A stretch of 64,000 nt of DNA from the NCBI GenBank assembly GCA_050331575.1, contig JBHJGS010000023.1, forward strand, positions 1 through 64,000, given 5' to 3'. This DNA comes from JBHJGS01 sp050331575 (lineage in GTDB: Bacteria > Pseudomonadota > Alphaproteobacteria > Sphingomonadales > Rhodothalassiaceae). Shown one piece after another: positions 10,210 to 20,105 of this stretch. The notes beneath the pieces are model-generated. The model was not told where the DNA came from. It saw nothing but the letters and a program-made list of their open reading frames with translations, and did no database searches. The translations under genes and the position numbers were made by a program. How positions within the stretch are numbered: position 1 is the first letter of the stretch; the number at the start of each line of letters is the position of its first letter.

Positions 10210-11331
10210 GCTGCGGATGAGCCCAGACAGCGGTGATTGCACGCCTGGCAGCACGTGCCCGGTTAAAGCGCGGTTGGACAGGCGCAGATGATCGTGCAGC
10301 ACCCCGGCGATGACCTGGTTGAGGTTAAGCGTCGGCACCAGATCGCGGCCCTGGTAAAGCGCGCTCGGGCTCAATCCGGGCCAGTCGGTAATCACGCGCC
10401 CGCCGTCAACCGCCCCGCCGATGAGAAACGCCGCTCCGCCAACCCCGTGATCGCTGCCGCCGGTGCCGTTGGCCGCCACGGTGCGGCCGAATTCGGTTAC
10501 GCCGAAGATCACCGTGCTGTCCCAAACCGCAGCCAAGCCGGCCTTCAGGCTTGCCAGGGTCTGGTTCAGTGCGGCCAGGCCGCGATCCAAGGTCGCGCTC
10601 TGGTTGGCATGGGTGTCCCATCCGCCGATGTCCAACACCGCCAGCCGCGGGCCGTCCGGCGCGACCAGAAAGCGTGCGGCAGCGTCAGCGGCGGCCTGGC
10701 CGTCCCGCGCGCCGGCGGTCATGTCCATGTCGCCGGCCACCGCGTCGGTCGCGCGCGCCTGTTCAAGGCTTTGGGCGAAGAGCGGGTCGGCCTGATACAG
10801 CGTCGCCAGGCGGGCCAGCAGATCCGCGTCCGCGCTGGGCAGGCGGCTGGGCGACCAATTGCTGGCCTGCGGGCTGCCGCGCAGCAGCAACGGCAGGCTG
10901 GGGCCAATGCCGATCGCGCGCGTATCCGGCAGATGGCTGAGCGCGCGGGCAAGCCAGCCATCCTCGATCTGCCCGGTGTCGGCGACACCGGCCTCCAACA
11001 CATCCTGCCCGTCGAAATGCGATCGGTCGCGATAGGGTGTTGCTGTGGCGTGCACCAAAAGCGTGTCGCGCCGTGCTTCGGCCAGCGTCGTCAGCGCCGG
11101 ATGAAGGGCGAACTGGCCGTCGAAGGCCAAGGTGTCGGTAACGGCCAGCGCGCCTCGGGCGGTGCGATAGTCCGGATCGCCGATCGGCGGGACCAGGGCC
11201 AACCCGTCCAAACCGCCGCGCAGGATCACCACGATCAGGCGTCGCTCGCCGCCGCCGGCGGCCAGGGCCAAACGGGGGGCGAAGGGGGCCAGGCTCAGGC
11301 CGGCAAGAACCGTGCGTCGGGTCAGGGTCAC
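10207..11331 (-). CDS. DUF1501 family Tat-exported protein
   Basis: 374-residue protein with a twin-arginine signal (TLTRRTVLAGLSLAPFAPR) and the alkaline-phosphatase-like DUF1501 fold. LIVVILRGGLDGLALVPP is near the N-terminus, DIGGWDTHANQ in the middle, and TEFGRTVAANGTGGSDHG toward the C-terminus, which are signature blocks. The biochemical function is unknown. It is the last gene of the ECF sigma operon, four bases after DUF1800, with GAGGAG before a GTG start. DUF1501 and DUF1800 are regularly paired. The stop codon is supplied by the end of an intergenic repeat, so the last residues may differ from relatives. Confidence 0.93.
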   Translation of the reverse strand: MTLTRRTVLAGLSLAPFAPRLALAAGGGERRLIVVILRGGLDGLALVPPIGDPDYRTARGALAVTDTLAFDGQFALHPALTTLAEARRDTLLVHATATPYRDRSHFDGQDVLEAGVADTGQIEDGWLARALSHLPDTRAIGIGPSLPLLLRGSPQASNWSPSRLPSADADLLARLATLYQADPLFAQSLEQARATDAVAGDMDMTAGARDGQAAADAAARFLVAPDGPRLAVLDIGGWDTHANQSATLDRGLAALNQTLASLKAGLAAVWDSTVIFGVTEFGRTVAANGTGGSDHGVGGAAFLIGGAVDGGRVITDWPGLSPSALYQGRDLVPTLNLNQVIAGVLHDHLRLSNRALTGHVLPGVQSPLSGLIRS

Positions 11332-11335
11332 GGCG

Positions 11336-12673
11336 TCATCTCCTCAGCATTTCCGGCGCAAGCAGCACCAGCGCTGCCCCTTGGGCGGCATCTGCGGCAC
11401 GGGCCACGCTTTGCTCGGTTTGTGTGCTGATCAGTGCGCCGAACGCCTCCGCGGCCAGAGTGCGGGGATCAACCCGCGCGCTGATGCGCGCGCCGACCAG
11501 ATCGGCCCATTCGATGCGGCGCATCAGCGCGTCGGGACTGGCCCAATCCATCTCGCCATCGGGCCAGCCATCCGGTCCCGGGGGCGCCAGGGGTTTCTGG
11601 CCCATCGCGGTCATCAACGCGAAAAGCCGTGCGACGTCAAAATCGCGATGGTCAAAAAGACGCAGGCTCGCGGTAAGATAATCCTCCGGCGGTTTCACTT
11701 TGGCCAGCGGGGCGTCCCAAGCCGGCTGCGCCCACGTCAGCGTTTGCGCCATCGCCGCCAGATCGCCGCCACTGTCTAGAAACCGCCGGGTCAGCGCCTC
11801 GACCAGCTCCGCCGGCGGCTCATCGGCGAGGAAATGCTGTGCCATTTTTGTCGCCAGGTGGCGCGCGGCGGCGGGATGGCGTGCCAGATCGCGCAATGCT
11901 TGGAGCCCTTGGCCCTGGCCGTGCGGGGCATAGCGTCGGCCAAGAACAGTGTGGGCGCCCGGCTCATGCGCAGGTTCCAGGAATAGAAAGTCGCCGGCCC
12001 GGTCGGGAAAATGCTCACGCGGGGCCACCGTCCACCCGGTGAGGATTTTGGCCAGTCCTTCAACGTCTGCCTGGCCATAACCGCCATTGACCCCGAGCGT
12101 ATGCAGTTCCAGCACCTCGCGGGCGAGATTCTCGTTCAGGCCAAGGCCGCGCCGCCGGCCCAGCCGGCTGTTCGGTCCGAACGAGCGCTGATTGTCCAGA
12201 TAGACGATCATCGCCGGGTGGCTGACCGCAGCGATCAGCATATCCTCGAACCGGCCATAGACATGCGGGCGGATCGCTTCGCGCTGAAAGGCGCCAACAA
12301 TCGGGGCGATGCCGCCCTTGCGCACTGAGACTGTGAAATGATTGGCCCAGAACCGCGCCAAGCGCTCCGAGAAGGGCCGGTCCGTGGTCACGCCTGCACG
12401 GATCCGCGCTTGCAATTCTGCCACGATCACGGCGCGCTGGCGCTCCCGCAATTCCGCCAGGTCGGTCTCGTCGCCGGCACCGGATCGGATGCGTCCCCGC
12501 CGCTCCATGAACTCCCTGGCCAAGCTCGCAGCGGAGGGCAGTCCGTGCAACAGCACAGGATGGCCGATCTGTGCCTGAACCCGGCCGTGCGGGTCCCTTG
12601 CGGCGGCGGCAATTTCGCCGCGGCGTGCGCCCAGCCCGAAGCGGAGCGCGGTGACTGCGGCGTGCCGGCTCAT
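11336..12673 (-). CDS. DUF1800 family protein
   Basis: 445-residue DUF1800 protein. Typical blocks include RFGLGA at the N-terminus, FWANHFTVS (about 110-118), NENLAREVLELHTLGVNGGYGQ (about 179-200) and KILTGWTV. The role is unknown, though it almost always accompanies a Tat-exported DUF1501 protein, as here. No clear signal peptide is present. Its ATG overlaps the stop of the Spy-like gene by four bases, implying translational coupling. Confidence 0.93.
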   Translation of the reverse strand: MSRHAAVTALRFGLGARRGEIAAAARDPHGRVQAQIGHPVLLHGLPSAASLAREFMERRGRIRSGAGDETDLAELRERQRAVIVAELQARIRAGVTTDRPFSERLARFWANHFTVSVRKGGIAPIVGAFQREAIRPHVYGRFEDMLIAAVSHPAMIVYLDNQRSFGPNSRLGRRRGLGLNENLAREVLELHTLGVNGGYGQADVEGLAKILTGWTVAPREHFPDRAGDFLFLEPAHEPGAHTVLGRRYAPHGQGQGLQALRDLARHPAAARHLATKMAQHFLADEPPAELVEALTRRFLDSGGDLAAMAQTLTWAQPAWDAPLAKVKPPEDYLTASLRLFDHRDFDVARLFALMTAMGQKPLAPPGPDGWPDGEMDWASPDALMRRIEWADLVGARISARVDPRTLAAEAFGALISTQTEQSVARAADAAQGAALVLLAPEMLRR

Positions 12674-13161
12674 CGCTGGCTCCTCAGCCGCTCGCGGGCC
12701 CGGCGGCGGCGCTCCTCCAGGCGGTCTAGAAGGCGCACGCGCTGCTCCGGCGGCAGCTTGGCCGCCGCTTCGATCAAGGTTTCATAGATCGGCTCTTGCA
12801 ACTGCGCCTGCAGCTGGGCCATGTGCGCGAACGTGTCCCGCAGAGCGGCCTGGTCCAGCGTTTGGGCGCGCAATAATTCCGCGGCCTCGCGCCGGGCCTG
12901 GCGCAACTGAAAGAAGACCGGCCGCAGCTCAGCACGGCGTGCGCGCAGGCCCTGGCGCAGGTCCTGGCGTACCTCGGGGGGCAATCCGCTGGCCAGCCCG
13001 CGGAGGGTGAATTCGGTCCGGTCGCGCATCGCTGTCCGCTCAGCCTGGCGATCGGCCCCGCCCGGCAAGCCGCCGCGGCCGATCACCATCCCGGCGAAAA
13101 ACACGTTCACCGCGATCGACAGGAAGGCAATGGCTGCCAGGATCTGCATCGGCCGGGTCAC
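12670..13161 (-). CDS. Spy/CpxP/ZraP-like periplasmic sensor protein
   Basis: 163 residues. One N-terminal membrane anchor (ILAAIAFLSIAVNVFFAGMVIG) is followed by an all-helical, Arg/Gln/Glu-rich domain of LTXXQ/heavy-metal-sensor type (GLRARRAELRPVFFQLRQ, LPPEQRVRLLDRLEERR). Relatives bind metals or act as envelope stress sensors or chaperones. The GTG start overlaps the upstream stop (GTGA). A Met four codons downstream is an alternative. Its place in an ECF sigma operon suggests it helps sense the signal; that is inference. Confidence 0.8.
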   Translation of the reverse strand: MTRPMQILAAIAFLSIAVNVFFAGMVIGRGGLPGGADRQAERTAMRDRTEFTLRGLASGLPPEVRQDLRQGLRARRAELRPVFFQLRQARREAAELLRAQTLDQAALRDTFAHMAQLQAQLQEPIYETLIEAAAKLPPEQRVRLLDRLEERRRRARERLRSQR

Positions 13162-13457
13162 AAGCTGTCCTCCCAGCCGCCCGCCGCGAGATAATCGGTC
13201 AGGTCAATTTCCTCCGGTGCCGCGTCTTGCCGGGCACCGACCAAGACACCGGCCAACAGACAGGCAGCCAGGACTCCGCCCTGCAGGCTAAGCCGGACTG
13301 GCCGGAACCAGGGCTGCAGGGCCCGCCAGCCGGTCACGGCCGGTTGCGCATGCTGCGCCGGGATGGTTTTCAGCCGGGCCAGGAAAGCCGCATCGGCCGG
13401 GGCCGGGGCCGGCTGATCGCGCAGGGCTTGATCCAGCCAGTCTTCGGTGTCGGTCAT
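13158..13457 (-). CDS. Small membrane protein, possible anti-sigma factor
   Basis: 99 residues. A cytoplasmic N-terminal half (MTDTEDWLDQALRDQPAPAP) is followed by one membrane helix (LQGGVLAACLLAGVLVGA) and an acidic C-terminal tail (EEIDLTDYLAAGGWEDSL). Position directly after the ECF sigma gene, with a four-base overlap, and the single-pass topology are what an anti-sigma factor would show. It lacks the zinc-binding HxxxCxxC motif. No family could be recognised, and the anti-sigma role is inferred from context only. Confidence 0.75.
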   Translation of the reverse strand: MTDTEDWLDQALRDQPAPAPADAAFLARLKTIPAQHAQPAVTGWRALQPWFRPVRLSLQGGVLAACLLAGVLVGARQDAAPEEIDLTDYLAAGGWEDSL

Positions 13458-14011
13458 GCCTCTTCCCCTTCCATCAGGGCGGCGCGCACCGGCGCCAATT
13501 GCTGTTTCAGTTTGGTGCGTGCTCGCACCAGCAGGCTTTCGAGTGCCTTGACCTTCATATCGAGGATCTGGGCGGCTTCGGCATTGCTCAATCCATGCAG
13601 GTAGCACAAGGTCACCGCGGTGCGCTGGCGCTCCGGCAGAGCGTCGATGGCCGCGGCGGTCAAGCGGCGTCGGTCGGCCGCGGCCAGCTGTGTTTCCGCG
13701 CCCGGTGCGGGATCGGCGGCATCGAAATTTTCCGGCAAACCCTCCGGCCGTCGGCGTCGGCGTTGGTCCAGGCAGCGGTTGGTCACGACCCGGTAGAACC
13801 AGGTGGAGAAGCGGGCGCGCGCAGGGTCGAACTTGCTCGGCTCCAGCCACACCTTGGTTAAGGCCTCCTGCACCATATCCTCTGCCTCTGCGCGATCTCC
13901 CAACAGACGCTCGGCGAGGGCCAAGGACCGGCTGGCATGGCGTTCAACGAGCCGGTCGAAGGCCTGCGCGTCGCCATCTGCGATCCGCGCCATCAGTCCG
14001 GCATCGTCCAC
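13454..14011 (-). CDS. ECF-type RNA polymerase sigma factor
   Basis: 185-residue extracytoplasmic-function sigma factor. Region 2 spans about residues 15-85 (DAQAFDRLVERH to STWFYRVVTNRCLDQRRRR). Region 4 is near 125-175, with LPERQRTAVTLCYLHGLSNAEAAQ followed by the recognition helix VKALESLLVRARTKLK. The GTG start is supported by AGAGGAG seven bases upstream. It heads a five-gene operon (sigma, small membrane protein, Spy-like, DUF1800, DUF1501) in which the first four genes are joined by four-base overlaps and the last follows after four bases. The inducing signal is unknown; envelope or metal stress is a guess from the Spy-like partner. Confidence 0.95.
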   Translation of the reverse strand: MDDAGLMARIADGDAQAFDRLVERHASRSLALAERLLGDRAEAEDMVQEALTKVWLEPSKFDPARARFSTWFYRVVTNRCLDQRRRRRPEGLPENFDAADPAPGAETQLAAADRRRLTAAAIDALPERQRTAVTLCYLHGLSNAEAAQILDMKVKALESLLVRARTKLKQQLAPVRAALMEGEEA

Positions 14012-14101
14012 GCGCCGCTCCTCTTGCCATCCACTCTCGCGCCTCGTCCGACCGCCATGCTACGCAGCGGAGCTTAACGACCCTTCGATTGCCGATCCGC
14101 G

Positions 14102-14848
14102 ATGCCGCGCTACAAGCTGACTTTGGAATATGATGGCCGCCGGTTCGTCGGCTGGCAGGCGCAAGACAATGGCCCGTCTGTGCAGGCGGCCCTGGAAGGC
14201 GCGATCGCGGCCTTTGCCGGTCACCGTGTGACGGTGCAGGGCTCCGGCCGCACTGATGCCGGCGTGCACGCGCGCGGCCAGGTCGCCCATGTCGATCTGG
14301 AAAAGCCGTTCACGCCCCATCAGCTGGTGCTGGCGGCCAATCATCATCTCGGCGCGGCGGCGGTGTCGGTGCTGGCGGCCGAACCGGTCGAAAACGCGTT
14401 TCACGCCCGCTTCGATGCGCGACGGCGTCACTATTGCTACCGTATCCTGAATCGGCGCGGGCGGCCGTGTTTGGAGGCGGGCCTGGTGTGGCATATCGGC
14501 AAGCCGTTGGATGTGGAGGCAATGCGGGCGGGCGCAGCGCATCTGCTCGGCCGGCATGATTTCACCACCTTCCGCCATGTCCACTGCCAGGCCCGATCGC
14601 CGGTCAAGACCTTGGATGTCTTGACCGTGGAACCGGTCGGCGAGGAGGTGCGGGTCCATGCTGCGGCGCGATCTTTCCTGCACCACCAGGTCCGCTCCAT
14701 GGTCGGCTGCCTGGTTTGGGTGGGTCTGGGCAAATGGCCGCCAGACGAAATCGGTCGCGCATTGGCGACGCGCGACCGCCGCCGCCTGGCGATGAACGCT
14801 CCGCCCGATGGGCTTTATTTCATGCGCGTGGTCTATCCCCAGGCGTGA
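14102..14848 (+). CDS. truA: tRNA pseudouridine(38-40) synthase TruA
   Basis: Converts uridines 38-40 of the tRNA anticodon stem to pseudouridine. 248 residues, family length. The N-terminus YKLTLEYDGRRFVGWQ and the catalytic block GSGRTDAGVHA with nucleophile D52 are diagnostic. It is transcribed rightward and divergent from the ECF sigma operon, with 90 bases between. Confidence 0.98.
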   Translation: MPRYKLTLEYDGRRFVGWQAQDNGPSVQAALEGAIAAFAGHRVTVQGSGRTDAGVHARGQVAHVDLEKPFTPHQLVLAANHHLGAAAVSVLAAEPVENAFHARFDARRRHYCYRILNRRGRPCLEAGLVWHIGKPLDVEAMRAGAAHLLGRHDFTTFRHVHCQARSPVKTLDVLTVEPVGEEVRVHAAARSFLHHQVRSMVGCLVWVGLGKWPPDEIGRALATRDRRRLAMNAPPDGLYFMRVVYPQA

Positions 14849-14895
14849 TTATGAAACAGCGGCGCCACGTCGGCGGCCCAGTTTAAGAGGCCGGT

Positions 14896-14940
14896 TTGAC
14901 GGGGCTGTTCTTGACGGGGCTGTTCTTAACGGGGCCGGTT
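14896..14940. repeat. Three tandem 15-base units between truA and efp
   Basis: TTGACGGGGCTGTTC occurs exactly twice (14896-14910 and 14911-14925), followed by a diverged third copy (14926-14940). The third unit runs into the efp stop codon at 14939. Confidence 0.8.
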
Positions 14941-15502
14941 AGTCCGCGCGGGTCACATAGCTGCGGTCGGCGGTCTTCAAAATGATCTTGTCGCCTTGGT
15001 TCACGAACGGCGGCACGGTGGTTCGCACGCCGTTTTCCAGCACCGCGGGCTTGAAGGAGTTGGCCGCGGTTTGACCCTTCACCACCGGCTCGGTTTCGGT
15101 GACTTCAAGGGTCACCTGTTCGGGCAGGGCCACGCCGAGGGGCGTTTCCTCATGAAACTCGATGGTGACGTCCATGCCGTCCTGCAGGAACACTGAGTCC
15201 TCGCCGATTTCCTCGGCAGGCAGGGCGATCTGATCGTAGGTTTCCTTGTCCATGAAGGTGAAGGTGTCGCCGTCGCCGAACAGAAACTGGAAGTCGCGCT
15301 GTTCCAGGCGCACACGCTCGACCTTCTCTGATGAGCGGAAGCGCTCATTCATCTTGGTGCCCGACCGCAGCGCCTTTAGTTCCACCTGCAAATAGGCGCC
15401 GCCCTTGCCGGGCTGGGTGTGCTGCGTCTTCACCGCGCGCCACAGCTCGCCCTTATGCTCGATCACATTGCCGACTTTAATCTGATTGCCGTCGATTTTC
15501 AT
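14939..15502 (-). CDS. efp: Translation elongation factor P
   Basis: Helps ribosomes form peptide bonds in polyproline stretches. 187 residues with the three beta-barrel domains of EF-P. The loop that contacts the P-site tRNA is TQPGKGGAY with Lys at position 33, the residue that is modified in some bacteria. No modifying enzyme (EpmA/EpmB) is in the window. The C-terminus KIILKTADRSYVTRAD is in the family pattern. The window itself encodes polyproline- and proline-rich proteins such as TolA. Confidence 0.97.
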   Translation of the reverse strand: MKIDGNQIKVGNVIEHKGELWRAVKTQHTQPGKGGAYLQVELKALRSGTKMNERFRSSEKVERVRLEQRDFQFLFGDGDTFTFMDKETYDQIALPAEEIGEDSVFLQDGMDVTIEFHEETPLGVALPEQVTLEVTETEPVVKGQTAANSFKPAVLENGVRTTVPPFVNQGDKIILKTADRSYVTRAD

Positions 15503-15588
15503 GAAAGCCCATCTTCACACAGAGCCGCCGACCGCGGCCGTCCCGAAATCGCGCGCTGCTTAACAGCTTGCCTCTGCCCAGGCAATCG

Positions 15589-16932
15589 TTACGCCGCGCG
15601 CTCCACGCTGTGGCAGATCTGGTCGACGACCTGGGCGACCAGGGCTTCGTCGTCGCCCTCGGCCATCACGCGCACCACCGGTTCGGTGCCCGACATGCGG
15701 ATGACCACGCGGCCGGCATTGCCCAGGCGGCCGCGGCCGTCGGCGATGGCCTGTTTCACGCTGTCGGCTTCCAGCGGTTTGTCGGCTGTGTAGCGCACGC
15801 TCTTGAGCATTTGCGGCACGCGCTCAAACACCGTGCACACGTCAGAGGCCGGGCGATCCTGGGCGCGGATCACGGTCATCACCTGCAAGGCGGCCAGTAG
15901 GCCGTCGCCGGTGGTGGTAAAATCATTCAGCACGATGTGGCCGGATTGCTCGCCACCCAGATTGAAGCCGTGCTTGCGCATATGCTCCACGACATAGCGG
16001 TCGCCGACCTGCGTGCGCGCCAGCGTCAGTTTGCGGCCCTCCAGATAGCGTTCCAGGCCCAGATTGGACATCACGGTGGCGACCAGGCCGCCGCCCTTCA
16101 GCCGATCGCGGGCCTGCCAGTCGGTGGCGATCAGCCCCATCAGCTGGTCGCCGTCGATCTCTTGACCGTTCTCGTCAACCATGATCACCCGATCCGCATC
16201 GCCGTCCAGCGCCACGCCCAGATCGGCGCGGAAGGTCTGGACCTGTTCCTGCAGGCAGGTCAGGTGGGTTGATCCGCAGCTTTCATTGATATTGTAGCCG
16301 TCCGGCTCGGTGCCGACCGGGATGACGTCAGCGCCCAGTTCCCACAGCACGGTCGGCGCCACCTTGTAGGCCGCGCCATGGGCGCAGTCGACGACCACGC
16401 GCAGGCCGTCGAAGGTCATGCCGGCAGGCACGGTGCCCTTGGCATATTCGATATAGCGGCCCTGCACATCTTCCAGGCGGGTGGCGCGGCCCAGTTTGTC
16501 CGGCGGGGCGAAGCCGCGCTCCACATCGGTGTCGATGCGCGCCTCGATGGCCTTTTCCATCTGGTCGGACAGCTTGTAGCCGTCCGGCCCGAACAGCTTG
16601 ATGCCATTGTCATAATGCGGATTGTGCGAGGCCGAGATCATCACGCCGACATCGCAGCGCAAGGATCGGGTCAGCATGGCCACGCCGGGTGTCGGCATCG
16701 GGCCGGCCAGGATCACGTCCATGCCCGAGGCGATGAAGCCCGCGGTCAGGGCGGGTTCGAACATATAGCCGGATCGGCGGGTATCCTTGCCGATCAGCAC
16801 ACGGTGGCGGTGATCGCCGCGGCGGAACACCCGGCCCACCGCCATGCCCACGCGCATGGCCACATCCGGCGTCATCGGCGGGGTGTTGACCCGCCCGCGG
16901 ATGCCGTCGGTTCCGAAATATTTCCGCGTCAT
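15589..16932 (-). CDS. glmM: Phosphoglucosamine mutase GlmM
   Basis: Interconverts glucosamine-6-phosphate and glucosamine-1-phosphate for UDP-GlcNAc, hence peptidoglycan and LPS. 447 residues. N-terminus KYFGTDGIRG; active phosphoserine S102 in MISASHNP; metal-binding DGDADR in the middle; phosphate-binding RMSGTEPVVRV near the C-terminus. The start at 16932 has AGGAG upstream and overlaps the folP stop by four bases. The order ftsH-folP-glmM is classical. Confidence 0.98.
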   Translation of the reverse strand: MTRKYFGTDGIRGRVNTPPMTPDVAMRVGMAVGRVFRRGDHRHRVLIGKDTRRSGYMFEPALTAGFIASGMDVILAGPMPTPGVAMLTRSLRCDVGVMISASHNPHYDNGIKLFGPDGYKLSDQMEKAIEARIDTDVERGFAPPDKLGRATRLEDVQGRYIEYAKGTVPAGMTFDGLRVVVDCAHGAAYKVAPTVLWELGADVIPVGTEPDGYNINESCGSTHLTCLQEQVQTFRADLGVALDGDADRVIMVDENGQEIDGDQLMGLIATDWQARDRLKGGGLVATVMSNLGLERYLEGRKLTLARTQVGDRYVVEHMRKHGFNLGGEQSGHIVLNDFTTTGDGLLAALQVMTVIRAQDRPASDVCTVFERVPQMLKSVRYTADKPLEADSVKQAIADGRGRLGNAGRVVIRMSGTEPVVRVMAEGDDEALVAQVVDQICHSVERAA

Positions 16933-18002
16933 GCGCCCTCTCCTGCCGACGGCCGCCATGGCGCGTCCCGGCTTGCCTGGACCAATGCCTGCCAGACCGC
17001 GCGCGCTTGCACGGTCTGCTCCACATCATGCACCCGCACCATGGCAGCTCCTTGATCGAACGCCTTGATCGCTGCGGCCAACGATCCGCCAAGGCGCCGG
17101 TCCGCCGGTTCACCGGCAGACAAAGCTGCAATGAAGCGCTTGCGCGAGGCACCGACCAGAAGCGGCCGCCCGAGGGCCCCGAATAGCGCAAGTCCGTTTA
17201 ACAAAGTCAAATTATGCGCTGTGGTTTTGCCGAAACCGATGCCCGGATCAAGCACAATCCGGTGCCGCGGCACGCCTTGTTGCTGGAGCGCGTCCAGCCG
17301 GCCACCGCACCAGTCGAAAATGTCCAGCAGCACATGGTCATAATGCGGGTCGGTCTGCATGGTCTGAGGCGTGCCCTGGGCATGGCACACGATCACCGGG
17401 CAGGCCAGCTCAGCGGCGGCCGGAGCCGCGGCGGGGTCGAAGCTGAGGCCGGAGACGTCATTGATGATCGCTGCCCCGGCCGCAACGGCCGCGCGCATCA
17501 CCTGGGCCTTCCGGGTATCGATGGAGATCGGCACGGGGCAGCCGGTCAGGGCCTCGATCACCGGCATGACACGGTCGAGCTCCTGCTGCACGGGGACCTC
17601 TTCTGCCCCCGGCCGGGTCGACTCCCCGCCGATATCCAGCGTATCCGCGCCAGCCGCGATCATCGCCTTGGCCTGCGCCAGCGCGGCGTCGCGGCTGGCG
17701 AAGCGTCCGCCGTCGGAGAAGCTGTCCGGCGTGACATTCAATATCGCCTGGATCAGCGGGCGATCGAAGCGGAGCGGTGCATGGCCATGCGGCAGCGGCA
17801 TCGGTTCGGGCGCGCGGGTCAGCGTCTCCAAGCCACAGTGAAGGGCCGGGTCTGCGCGCACGGCCTTGAGCGTGCGGCGCTGTGGGGCGCTGCCGCGGCG
17901 ATGGTGCAGCAGCGTGTCAAAGCCCAACAGGCCGCCCTGGAATGGCAAAAGGCCCGGTCCCAGGGGACCGAGCCTGTCTGGCTGCAGATAGGCAGGGGCC
18001 AC
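16929..18002 (-). CDS. folP: Dihydropteroate synthase FolP
   Basis: Condenses p-aminobenzoate with dihydropterin pyrophosphate in folate synthesis; the sulfonamide target. The TIM barrel starts near residue 80 with QAILNVTPDSFSDGG, then GADTLDIGGESTRPGA, ISIDTRKAQV, INDVSG and LVGASRKRF. The ~75-residue N-terminal extension resembles that of other alphaproteobacterial FolP proteins, so the full 357-residue frame from a GTG at 18002 was kept, although a start nearer residue 68 (MPLPHG) cannot be excluded. It begins 14 bases after the ftsH stop. Confidence 0.95.
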   Translation of the reverse strand: MAPAYLQPDRLGPLGPGLLPFQGGLLGFDTLLHHRRGSAPQRRTLKAVRADPALHCGLETLTRAPEPMPLPHGHAPLRFDRPLIQAILNVTPDSFSDGGRFASRDAALAQAKAMIAAGADTLDIGGESTRPGAEEVPVQQELDRVMPVIEALTGCPVPISIDTRKAQVMRAAVAAGAAIINDVSGLSFDPAAAPAAAELACPVIVCHAQGTPQTMQTDPHYDHVLLDIFDWCGGRLDALQQQGVPRHRIVLDPGIGFGKTTAHNLTLLNGLALFGALGRPLLVGASRKRFIAALSAGEPADRRLGGSLAAAIKAFDQGAAMVRVHDVEQTVQARAVWQALVQASRDAPWRPSAGEGA

Positions 18003-18016
18003 GGCCGCGGCAGCGG

Positions 18017-19951
<1,935 letters not shown>

Positions 19952-20105
19952 GTCACATCCTTCACATCGCCCCGGGGGTCAACGCAGTCTGGGGCGGATC
20001 GTTGCCCGGCCCGGCTGAGGCCGCCGATGCCAGTCTCACCCCGCTAAGATAAGCAGCCGATACCAAGCCGCAAGCGTAGGCAAAGTTCGGGTCAAAGGCC
20101 AAGCC

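Noticed and set aside
14896..14940. Possible CRISPR array
   Set aside because: The units are 15 bases long and directly tandem without spacers; no cas genes in the window.
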